Made by a program: the position numbers and the translations under genes. The notes beneath the pieces were generated by a model. That model had not been told where the DNA came from and did no database searches. It worked only from the letters and a program-made list of their open reading frames with translations. From the NCBI GenBank assembly GCA_947458455.1, contig CANGYJ010000004.1, forward strand, positions 248,001 to 312,000: a DNA stretch of 64,000 nt. The letters are read 5' to 3'. Origin of the DNA: Verrucomicrobiaceae bacterium (GTDB lineage: Bacteria > Verrucomicrobiota > Verrucomicrobiia > Verrucomicrobiales > Verrucomicrobiaceae). Positions 6,489 through 14,081 of the stretch are shown piece after piece. Position 1 is the stretch's first letter; every line of letters begins with the position of its first letter.

Positions 6489-9056
6489 TTACTTCTTCAA
6501 CGCGCCGAGCACCTGAAGCTCGTGAATGGACCAGTAGGTGCCTTTCGCTTCGCCGAGTTGCGAGATGCGGATGGATTTGGCCTTCAGGGGCTTGGTGAAG
6601 AGGTAGTCGATGACTCCGGCTTCGCCCTCGCCTTGCAGCGTGGGCTTTTCCCATTCGGTGCCGTGGGTAGAGAGTTCGATCTTGTATTGGCGCGGGTAAT
6701 CGCCACGGGATTTGCCGGTGTCGAGGATGAGGCCGGTGATGTCGGTGGGCTCGGGGAGGTCGATTTGGAACCACATGTCGGGGCTCTGCGGCTTGCGGGT
6801 GTCCCAACGGGTGGCGAGATCGCCGTCGATGGATTTGGCGACTTCTTTGTCGTTGTGACTGGAGGTGAGTTTCCACGCGGCGCGGTTCGGCAAGGGCTGC
6901 GGGTAGAGGGCGCGGAGTTCTTCGATGGTCCATGGAGTCACGCGTTTGCCGAGTTCTTTGCGCAAGGCGGCGACTTCTTTTTTGTCCACGAGCTTGCCGC
7001 TATTTCCAAAGGCTTTGCGGATGTAGCTGGCGACATCGGCGATCCATTGGTCGTTGTTGGTGGCCATGGGAACCATGGCGGCTTCGTAGGTTTTGCCGTC
7101 GATGGGACCGGCGAGACCATTCAACATCACACGCACGATGGCATCGCCTTGCACGGCGGTGCGTGATCCGGCGAGCGGTGGGGCGAGTGTGGCGCCTTCG
7201 CGTCCCGCGATGGGCATGCCCGCGCCGTCAAAGCCGTGGCAGGCAAAGCAAAGTGAGCGGAAGATCTCCTGGCCGCGTTCGAGCTGCTTCTTTTCGTCCT
7301 TCGTGAAGCTGCCGCTGATCTTCGGTGCCTCGACGAGCAACTGCGCCCCGATTTCCTTCACGCCGACGCTGGCGGAGGTCATGAGCGTCATCTGCGCTTC
7401 GTCCTTCCACTTGGGCCAGTTGAGGTGTCTGGCGGTGTAAAGCGTCTGCAGCACCACGGTCGGGTCTTTGTCGGCCTTGAGGGCTTGGATGTCGGCGATC
7501 AAAGCGGTGTCGCCTTTTTTGAGCAACGATTCGGCAACGCGAATGCCGCTGGCGCGGACTTGCGCGTGCTCGTCCTTCATCGCGGCGCGGAGAATGTCCG
7601 GCGTGACGGCATCGAGGCCTTCCAGCGTCCAAAGCGCATGCAAGCGAGCGAGGTGGTTGTCATGCTTGAGCAGCGAAACAAGCGCGGGGACGACGGATTG
7701 GTCGTTTTTGACGATGAGCATGCGCTGCGCGGTATCTCGCCAGAAGCCGTTTGGATGCGTAAGATGCGCGACGAGCTGCGCGGGCGTTTCGCCGATCATA
7801 TTTGGCTGCGGGCCGGGTTTGAAGTCTTTATGCACGAGACGCCACACGCGACCATGACCGGCGACATGCTGCATGCCAGTAGGCTCGATGGCTCCGCGCA
7901 GGAAGCTGCCGGGTTTGACCCAATTCCCCTCCTGAATGATGCCGCGATACGCATCGACAATGTAGAGGCAGCCATCGGGGCCGGTGGTCATGTTCAGCGG
8001 GCGGAAATTCGGATCCCTGCTGCGGATGAACTCGCTCATCTGCTCCTCATACGGGTTCGCGACGGTGGTGATGCCGTCTTTGATCTCCACCGTGGCGCGG
8101 CGGATGAGACGGCCGACAGGCTCCGGCAGGAAAACGTTGCCATAAAGCTCCTTCGGCAGGCGGTCCCCGCGATACACGGTCTGTCCGGCACAGCCGGTGA
8201 AGTGGTTCAAACGCTTGTCCTCCGGCGAGTGGAAGCGTCCGGGGCCGCCCTGGAAATCGCCGAGCGCGACGATCGGCCACACGGTGTCGAACTTCTCGCT
8301 CTTCTGCTGCTTCACATTGATCGCGGCATAAAGAATGGGCGCTTGGTAATTCCACAGGCCTTTTTCGCCGCCGGCATTGCTCCACCACATCTTGCCGTAG
8401 TCGTCTTGAGCGAGGCCCCACTGACCGCCATTCGGCGCGGTGTTTTCTTTGAGCGCCGGCTGATTCTCGCCAGCCCAGCGCAGGCGGTAGCCGTTGTAGG
8501 TGGTGTAAATCCAGTTATCCAAGCCCCACACGAGACCACTGGGCTGATGCTCCATGTTCCCACCCCGCGGCCCGCCGACATACCAGGGCGCTTGCTCATC
8601 GGCCACGCCGTCGCCATTCGCATCGCGATGCAGCGTGATGTCATTCGTGTTCGTGATGCCGACGAGCACGCGGTCATCCAGCGGCAGCACCATGCGAGGC
8701 AGCAGCAGGTTATCCAGATACACGCTGTGCTTGTCGAAGACGCCATCGCCCTTCGTCGATTCATGCAGCGAGATGCGGCTCTTCGGCGTGAGTTCGTCCG
8801 TGCCGTCGATGTCCTGCATGTAGGTGCGCATCTCGACGACGTACATTTTGCCATCGCCATCAAAGGCGATCGCCATCGGCTCCTTGATGAGCGGATCGCT
8901 CAAAACCAACTCCAGCGAATAGCCATCCGGCAACTGGATCGTCTTCAGTTCCTCCTCCGGCGTCTTGGCCTGGATGGGAAAGGTGTAAGTGGGGTTCGTT
9001 TCGGCGAATGTGGCGGCGCTGGCCAGTGCGAGGCAGGTGAGAAGGCGGAGGGACAT
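6489..9056 (-). CDS. Secreted propeller/HEAT/cytochrome c protein with C-terminal discoidin-like domain (DUF7133 type)
   Basis: 855 residues with a Sec leader (about residues 1-18). It contains a beta-propeller of the membrane-bound-dehydrogenase type (PDGYSLELVLSDPLIKEPMAIAFDGDGKMYVVEMR, with NGDGVAD metal-like loops), a HEAT-like helical region about 430-590, one c-type haem motif CFACHG near residue 602, and a C-terminal F5/8 type C-like domain from about 720. Members of this PVC family are predicted periplasmic sugar or alcohol dehydrogenases passing electrons to the haem; no substrate has been established here. It stands alone on this strand. Two paralogues with different tails occur in the window. 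Confidence 0.9.
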   Translation of the reverse strand: MSLRLLTCLALASAATFAETNPTYTFPIQAKTPEEELKTIQLPDGYSLELVLSDPLIKEPMAIAFDGDGKMYVVEMRTYMQDIDGTDELTPKSRISLHESTKGDGVFDKHSVYLDNLLLPRMVLPLDDRVLVGITNTNDITLHRDANGDGVADEQAPWYVGGPRGGNMEHQPSGLVWGLDNWIYTTYNGYRLRWAGENQPALKENTAPNGGQWGLAQDDYGKMWWSNAGGEKGLWNYQAPILYAAINVKQQKSEKFDTVWPIVALGDFQGGPGRFHSPEDKRLNHFTGCAGQTVYRGDRLPKELYGNVFLPEPVGRLIRRATVEIKDGITTVANPYEEQMSEFIRSRDPNFRPLNMTTGPDGCLYIVDAYRGIIQEGNWVKPGSFLRGAIEPTGMQHVAGHGRVWRLVHKDFKPGPQPNMIGETPAQLVAHLTHPNGFWRDTAQRMLIVKNDQSVVPALVSLLKHDNHLARLHALWTLEGLDAVTPDILRAAMKDEHAQVRASGIRVAESLLKKGDTALIADIQALKADKDPTVVLQTLYTARHLNWPKWKDEAQMTLMTSASVGVKEIGAQLLVEAPKISGSFTKDEKKQLERGQEIFRSLCFACHGFDGAGMPIAGREGATLAPPLAGSRTAVQGDAIVRVMLNGLAGPIDGKTYEAAMVPMATNNDQWIADVASYIRKAFGNSGKLVDKKEVAALRKELGKRVTPWTIEELRALYPQPLPNRAAWKLTSSHNDKEVAKSIDGDLATRWDTRKPQSPDMWFQIDLPEPTDITGLILDTGKSRGDYPRQYKIELSTHGTEWEKPTLQGEGEAGVIDYLFTKPLKAKSIRISQLGEAKGTYWSIHELQVLGALKK

Positions 9057-9154
9057 GACGAAAAAATGGGGAGAAGGCTTCTACCACATTCTCACGCCAA
9101 TTTCCGCACCTTTGACGCTAGGCGGCGCAACTTTTCACCAAGCCGCCGCAGGCC

Positions 9155-9619
9155 TCACAACCCGCCCAACTGGCAGATGCGGTCGAAATGCTTTTTGGAC
9201 ACTTCAGTGATGGAGAGCCGGTTGCCGCGGCGGAGGATGAGGAGGTCAGCCAGGGCGGGATCGGCCCGAAGCATATCGAGGGTGACAAAGGTGGGGAAGT
9301 CCGCTTCCCACTTCACGTCGATGAGCAGCCAGCGAGGGTCCTCGCGCTTGCTGCCAGCATCAAAGTATTCCGAGGACGGATCAAACTGCGTGGCATCCGC
9401 CTTGGCCTCGCTGGCAATGCGCACGACACCCGCAATGCCCGGCTGCGGACAACTGGAATGATAAAAGAAACCGAGATCACCCACCTGCATCTGATCACGC
9501 ATCATGTTGCGGACCTGGTAGTTGCGCACGCCGTTCCACGGCTCGGTTTTCTTCGGACGCTTTTTGAGGTCCGCGAAGGAGAAGACATCCGGTTCGGATT
9601 TGAGGAGCCAGTGGGTCAT
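9155..9619 (-). CDS. EVE-domain protein
   Basis: 154 residues starting at MTHWLLKSEPD, the near-invariant EVE N-terminus. GVRNYQVRNMMRDQMQVGDLGFFYHSS and the later GVVRI also match the family. EVE domains are PUA-like folds that bind modified bases in nucleic acids, and stand-alone forms are widespread in proteobacteria and PVC bacteria. The longer frame to 9676 begins in repeat sequence and is not favoured. A dyad repeat lies immediately upstream. Confidence 0.92.
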   Translation of the reverse strand: MTHWLLKSEPDVFSFADLKKRPKKTEPWNGVRNYQVRNMMRDQMQVGDLGFFYHSSCPQPGIAGVVRIASEAKADATQFDPSSEYFDAGSKREDPRWLLIDVKWEADFPTFVTLDMLRADPALADLLILRRGNRLSITEVSKKHFDRICQLGGL

Positions 9620-9629
9620 GGGAAGGGGA

Positions 9630-9742
9630 AATGACGAAACCAAAATGGCGAATGACGAATCCATGTCGAAGTTCAAATGACGAAGCGCCGCGAATTCGGA
9701 TTTCGGGCTTCATTCATCCTTCGGAATTCTGGTTTCGTCATT
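9630..9742. repeat. ATGACGAAACC dyad repeat, copy A
   Basis: Imperfect inverted repeat with termini AATGACGAAACCA...TGGTTTCGTCATT; the outer 23 positions match at 20. It fills the gap between two minus-strand genes. The same termini recur near 33.0, 34.1 and 34.8 kb. Confidence 0.8.
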
Positions 9743-9752
9743 CAGCGAAGCG

Positions 9753-10865
9753 TTAAACCGTGATGCGTCGATTGCGTGCCGTGATCGGCCAGCGAGTGGT
9801 GAAGCGGCCGTTTTCGATGAGGTGGGCCTCGCCATGCATGGAAACGGTGGGGCACACATGGCGTGGGATGCCGTGAAGGGCCTGGCCGATGAGAAACTCA
9901 TGAGCGCGTTCCGTTTCGAGCACGAGATGCTCTTCACTCTGCATGACCGGCGTGGCATCCGGCAACTCTTCAAAGCGCACGCGAGGATGCGGATTCTCAG
10001 GCGCCACGGACTTGTGGCCGAGATCGAGCGTGAGGCGGTTGCGGCCGGGCTTGCTGATGACGCGGGCGAGAAGGGCCGCAGCGGGGAGGAAGGGCAGATC
10101 GGGGTGCTTGTCCCCATAGCCGAAGTCCCACAGGACCGTCGTGCCCGGGCTCAGCGTGCGGTCCGCATACTTCGCATGCACGGCGAAGGTGGGCGAACCA
10201 CCTGCGACGAGTTCTTTGACGATGAGGCCCTCCCCTTGCAGGCGGCAGCGGAACTGATGCACAGCCTCAAAAGCGGCATCGCAGCGCTCGCGGCGCACAT
10301 CGAGGCTCTCATCATGAATGTGACCGTCGTAAGCGTGAATGCCGCGAAACTGGAGCATCGGCGTTTCCTTCATCACACGGGCGAGGTAACCAGCCTCATC
10401 CCCTGGCACGAGGCCCGTACGGGCCATGCCGCAGTCAATCTCGATGTAAACCCCGAGCGTCACGCGATGCTGCTGGGCAGCGGAGGCGAGAAAGCGGATG
10501 CTGTCCTCCGCATCGGCGATGCTGGAAAAGGCGGTGTGAGGAAATTTCAGCGCCAGTTCCGCCAAACGGTGCGCATTCGGCCCCACGCAGGGCATAGCGA
10601 GCAGCACATCCTTCGCCCCTGCGGCGGCGCACATCTCCGTCTCGGCGATGGTGGAGGCCTTGAAGCTCGTGATGCCTAGCTCCACCTGCCAGGCGATGAT
10701 TTCGGCGCACTTGTGCGTCTTCACATGCGGGCGGAGACGCTTCGGATCAACGCCAGCGATTTGGATCATGAGCTTCAAATTATGCTCAATGCGGCTGCGG
10801 TAGAACAGAAGGGCCGGAGAAGGGATCTCGGCTTCGTTTTCGATGTGGAACCAGGCGGGATGCAT
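9753..10865 (-). CDS. D-threonine aldolase / D-serine dehydratase-like PLP enzyme
   Basis: 370 residues from MHPAWFHIENEAEIPSP; an ATG 16 codons earlier is possible. Alanine racemase-type N-terminal barrel with the PLP lysine in RPHVKTHKC and the family EIDCGMARTGL segment, then the D-serine dehydratase-like C-terminal domain with the metal-binding region near VSMHGEAHLI. Such enzymes split D-3-hydroxy amino acids with PLP and a divalent metal. Reaction specificity cannot be fixed from sequence. It is divergent from the glycosyltransferase with a 108-bp shared upstream region. Confidence 0.87.
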   Translation of the reverse strand: MHPAWFHIENEAEIPSPALLFYRSRIEHNLKLMIQIAGVDPKRLRPHVKTHKCAEIIAWQVELGITSFKASTIAETEMCAAAGAKDVLLAMPCVGPNAHRLAELALKFPHTAFSSIADAEDSIRFLASAAQQHRVTLGVYIEIDCGMARTGLVPGDEAGYLARVMKETPMLQFRGIHAYDGHIHDESLDVRRERCDAAFEAVHQFRCRLQGEGLIVKELVAGGSPTFAVHAKYADRTLSPGTTVLWDFGYGDKHPDLPFLPAAALLARVISKPGRNRLTLDLGHKSVAPENPHPRVRFEELPDATPVMQSEEHLVLETERAHEFLIGQALHGIPRHVCPTVSMHGEAHLIENGRFTTRWPITARNRRITV

Positions 10866-10973
10866 GCGGATTGGGGAAGGAGTCACACGTTCTTTCGGCA
10901 GGAAGGCGGTCATTCGCAACCGGAGATGGAGGTTTGACTTCCGCCCTCGCCCTTCGGATGGGATCATTCTCTC

Positions 10974-12200
10974 ATGCATCTTCTCCTTCTCCCCTTTGGC
11001 AGCGCTGGCGATGTGTTTCCCTTCATCTGGCTGGGGCGTCAGCTTCTGGCGAGGGGGCATCGCGTGACGATGATCACAGCGTGCTTGTTTGAAGAGCAGG
11101 CACGCCGCGCAGGTCTGGAATTCATTTCGTGGGGCAAGGCGGAGGAGTTTGAGACGATGATCCGTGATCCAAGGATTTGGAAAGTTGGCCAGGGCACGAA
11201 AGTGGTCTTCGACTTCGCGGCTAAAGCGGTGGAGCCCTATTTGAAGGCCATCGAAAGCTGTGGGAAGGTCGATTTGATGCTCGCACCGGTCACGGCCTTC
11301 GCGGGACGGCTGGCGCGGGAGAAGCACGGCACGCCGCTGATCACCGTGCATCTGCAACCCGCCGTGTTTCTGAGCGTGCACGAGACGCCGCTGCTCCACC
11401 CCGCGATGAAGGGGCTGCGAGCGATGCCGGTGTGGTTCAAGAAGGCGCTTTTCTCGCTGCCGAACCCCCTGGATATGTTTGCGCTGCCGAAGGTGCGTCG
11501 CACCTGCGAGGCGCACGGCGTGAAGCCGCCACGCAGCCTGTGGCGTGAGTGGTGGGACTCGCCGGATGGCGTGCTGGCGCTGTTTCCGAAGTGGTTTTGT
11601 GCTCCGCAGCCCGACTGGCCGAAAAACCTGCTCCAGTGGACTTTTCCACTCGAAGACCTCGCGAAGGAACAACCGCTCTCATCGGCTTTGCAGGCCTTTT
11701 TGGCGGCGGGCGAGCCTCCCGTCGTCTTCACGCCCGGCAGCGCAAATGTGCAGGCGACTCGCTTCTTCGACGTGGCGGCCAAAGCGGTGGCAAAGGTCGG
11801 TTGTCGCGCCGTTTTTGTGACTCGCGAGCCAAGCCAAGTGCCCGCGAACTTGCCAGCGCAGATCCATGTCGAGGCGTATGCGCCCTTCAGCACGCTCTTA
11901 AAACAGGCGTCCGTGTTTGTGCATCACGGCGGCATTGGAACCATGTCACAAGCCTTCGCGGCGGGTGTGCCGCAGCTCATCATGTACATGGCACACGACC
12001 AGCCGGACAACGCGGACCGCGTCGAGAGGCTCGGCGCGGGCATCGGTCTCAGCGTGCGGCAGTTCACCTCGGATCGCGTGGCGAAGGAATTGTGTCGGCT
12101 GCTCGCTGAGCCAAGTTATCAAGAAGCCACGAAAGGGTTTCCAATGTCGGCAGATGTGGTCGCTTTGATGCGTTGGATCGAAGAACGTGCCGCTGCCTGA
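10974..12200 (+). CDS. GT1-type glycosyltransferase (MGT/rhamnosyltransferase-like)
   Basis: 408 residues of the GT-B fold. The N-terminus LLLPFGSAGDVFPFIWLGRQL is the acceptor-domain opening of UDP-glycosyltransferases, and the C-terminal donor site shows FVHHGGIGTMSQAFAAGVPQL...HDQPDNADRV, the bacterial equivalent of the PSPG motif with its HxGGxGT core. Bacterial relatives glycosylate sterols, lipids or macrolides. The following gene starts 2 bp after its stop, so they may be one operon, although that partner has no glycan link. Confidence 0.9.
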   Translation: MHLLLLPFGSAGDVFPFIWLGRQLLARGHRVTMITACLFEEQARRAGLEFISWGKAEEFETMIRDPRIWKVGQGTKVVFDFAAKAVEPYLKAIESCGKVDLMLAPVTAFAGRLAREKHGTPLITVHLQPAVFLSVHETPLLHPAMKGLRAMPVWFKKALFSLPNPLDMFALPKVRRTCEAHGVKPPRSLWREWWDSPDGVLALFPKWFCAPQPDWPKNLLQWTFPLEDLAKEQPLSSALQAFLAAGEPPVVFTPGSANVQATRFFDVAAKAVAKVGCRAVFVTREPSQVPANLPAQIHVEAYAPFSTLLKQASVFVHHGGIGTMSQAFAAGVPQLIMYMAHDQPDNADRVERLGAGIGLSVRQFTSDRVAKELCRLLAEPSYQEATKGFPMSADVVALMRWIEERAAA

Positions 12201-12201
12201 A

Positions 12202-12852
12202 ATGACCCTTTTGATCGCTGGATTTTTTTCCGCGTACCGGCGAGATTTTGTCATACGCACGCTCCTTTGCCTCCTCCTCGCCTTCACCACGGCCCTCGTT
12301 CACGCGGAGGAGTTTGATCCCGCAGATAACACCATCGTGCTCGGCAAACGCGTGGGCCTCATCAAGCCCGGCATGACCGCCACCGAGCTGGAACGTGCCT
12401 ACGGGAAGGACAACGTGAAGCACGAGGACATCCCCGGCGCTGAGGGCGAGACGATTCCTGGCGCTCGCCTCTTTGCCGATACGGACCGCGAGCTGGAGGT
12501 GATCTGGGACCCGGAGAACGAGAAGAAGAAAGTGGTCTTCGACGTGCATGTCATCGGCACCGCGTGGAAGTTCGAAAACGGCCTCAAGGTCGGCATGACC
12601 TTGGAAGAGGTCGAAAAGATCAACGGCAAGCCGTTCAAAATTTCCGGCTTCGCCTGGAACTACGGCGGCTACGCCAACTTCGAAGGCGGGAAGCTCTTTG
12701 GCAAAGTCAGCCTGCGCTTCAACCCGAGCACCGAGGAGATCCCGGAGTATCTCATGGGCGATAAAGAGCTGTCTTCGACCGATAAAAGACTCCGTGCCGC
12801 GAAGCCAATGGTCGAAGCGCCGATCTCTGTCTTTATGAAGAAGACGGAGTGA
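12202..12852 (+). CDS. Secreted protein of unknown function
   Basis: 216 residues from the ATG immediately after the glycosyltransferase stop; a second ATG at 12187 would overlap that gene. A hydrophobic segment TLLCLLLAFTTALVHA after about 18 residues looks like a late signal peptide, so the true start may be further in. The mature part has two SmpA-like segments of the form GLIKPGMTATELERAYG and GLKVGMTLEEVEKINGKPF, suggesting a duplicated small lid-like domain. Function unknown. It overlaps the convergent aminotransferase gene by 20 bp. Confidence 0.72.
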   Translation: MTLLIAGFFSAYRRDFVIRTLLCLLLAFTTALVHAEEFDPADNTIVLGKRVGLIKPGMTATELERAYGKDNVKHEDIPGAEGETIPGARLFADTDRELEVIWDPENEKKKVVFDVHVIGTAWKFENGLKVGMTLEEVEKINGKPFKISGFAWNYGGYANFEGGKLFGKVSLRFNPSTEEIPEYLMGDKELSSTDKRLRAAKPMVEAPISVFMKKTE

Positions 12853-13957
12853 TCTCACGAAGCGTCGCCAGCACCGCGTCAATGTCTTGCGCGGTGTTGT
12901 AACCATGCACGGCGAGGCGGATGCGGCCGACTTGGTGCATGACGTGGATGTTTTGGGCCAGCAGGGCGTCGTGGATGGCCTGGGTGTTCGCGTGGGTGAA
13001 GGCGACGATACCGCTGGGATTTGCGGATTGCTCGGGGGCGAGGGTTTGGATGCCGAGATCGCGAAGGCCAGCGTGCAGTTTGGCGATGAGCGGATCGGCG
13101 TGCGCGGCGATGGCGGGCACGCCGAATTGATCGAGGTAACGCAGCGAGGCATTCAGCGCATACAGCGCCGTAAAGCTGGGCATGCCGACGGAGAAGCTGG
13201 CCGCACCAGTTTTGATGCGGGCGGTCTCGAAGCGATCGGGATCGAAGGCATTCGCGATGTGATACCAGCCACCGGCTTTGGTGGTGAGACGTGCGGCGGA
13301 TTTTTTCGGCACGCCGACGATGCCGCCGCCGTGGATGCCAAGCGTCCATTTGTGCGTGCTGGAGATGATGACATCCGCGTCCTGGCAATCGAGCACGACA
13401 CGTCCCAAGGCCTGCGTGACATCGACGGAGAGCACGGCGTTTGGCGCGAGTCGGCGGACGAGGTCACGCAGCGGCGCGAAGACGATGCGGTGGCCGTTGT
13501 AGAAGCTGACGAGGCTCACCTGCACGAGCGCGGTGCGTTCATTGAGCAGCGGCGCGAGATCGTCGAGGTTCAAAGCCCCTCCGCGATGCTTCCAAAGCTT
13601 TGTGACGGGTTTTTCGGCGGCGGTGAGCCAGGGCGTGGCACCGGCGGGAAAATCGAGATCGGTCACGATGACCTCGTCGCTGGCTTTGAGCTGCAAGGCG
13701 GAGGCGAGCAGGTTGTAGGCCTCCGAGCTGCACGAGCAGAATGACACCTCTTCGATGCTGAGACCGAGATGCTTGGCGGTGATCTCGCGGCAGACCTCGA
13801 CGCGGGGCATGTGAAAGTCGCGTCCGCGCATGCCGAGGCCTTTGTGCGTCAGGTACTCGGCCACAGCCTCGTTGACGCAGGTGGGCGGGATGCTCTCGGC
13901 GGCGGTGTTGAGGTAGTGAAAGCCGGAAAGAGAGGGAAAGTCGGTGAGGGGGAACAT
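12833..13957 (-). CDS. Class V aminotransferase (cysteine desulfurase-like)
   Basis: 374 residues from MFPLTDFPSLSGFHYLNTAAES. The PLP-binding lysine lies in ISSTHKWTLGIHGGG, the aspartate in VLSVDVTQALG, and a short serine/cysteine cluster SFCSCSSEA appears near residue 85. Fold-type I enzyme acting on amino acids, possibly an isopenicillin-epimerase-like or cysteine desulfurase-like branch; without Isc/Suf neighbours a dedicated iron-sulfur role is unlikely. The frame upstream of this ATG runs into a dyad repeat and is not used. Confidence 0.87.
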   Translation of the reverse strand: MFPLTDFPSLSGFHYLNTAAESIPPTCVNEAVAEYLTHKGLGMRGRDFHMPRVEVCREITAKHLGLSIEEVSFCSCSSEAYNLLASALQLKASDEVIVTDLDFPAGATPWLTAAEKPVTKLWKHRGGALNLDDLAPLLNERTALVQVSLVSFYNGHRIVFAPLRDLVRRLAPNAVLSVDVTQALGRVVLDCQDADVIISSTHKWTLGIHGGGIVGVPKKSAARLTTKAGGWYHIANAFDPDRFETARIKTGAASFSVGMPSFTALYALNASLRYLDQFGVPAIAAHADPLIAKLHAGLRDLGIQTLAPEQSANPSGIVAFTHANTQAIHDALLAQNIHVMHQVGRIRLAVHGYNTAQDIDAVLATLREITPSSS

Positions 13958-13970
13958 GGGAGGAATGAAT

Positions 13971-14080
13971 ACTTCAACAATCAGCAATCCTTGTACTTCA
14001 ATCGTCAATCCAATGGCTGGGTGATGCGTGAAGACGCTCAGATTGAGGATTGATGAAGGTCGATTGCTGATAGTTGAGGT
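13971..14080. repeat. Dyad repeat of the TTCAACAATCAGCAATC family, copy 1
   Basis: Left arm ACTTCAACAATCAGCAATC and right arm GATTGCTGATAGTTGAGGT are inverted and match at 17 of 19 positions, about 70 bp apart. It separates two same-strand genes. A perfect version of the same dyad is at 54.4 kb. Confidence 0.75.
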
Positions 14081-14081
14081 G

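Noticed and set aside
6283..6933. Basic 216-codon frame crossing the hairpin-rich gap and the end of the first propeller cytochrome
   Set aside because: It overlaps a real gene in another frame and its free part is repeat sequence.
9753..11672. A single long minus-strand frame of 639 codons that extends the D-threonine-aldolase-like gene upstream
   Set aside because: The upstream ~270 codons are antisense to a clear GT1 glycosyltransferase and have no protein-like features; the family start is at 10865.
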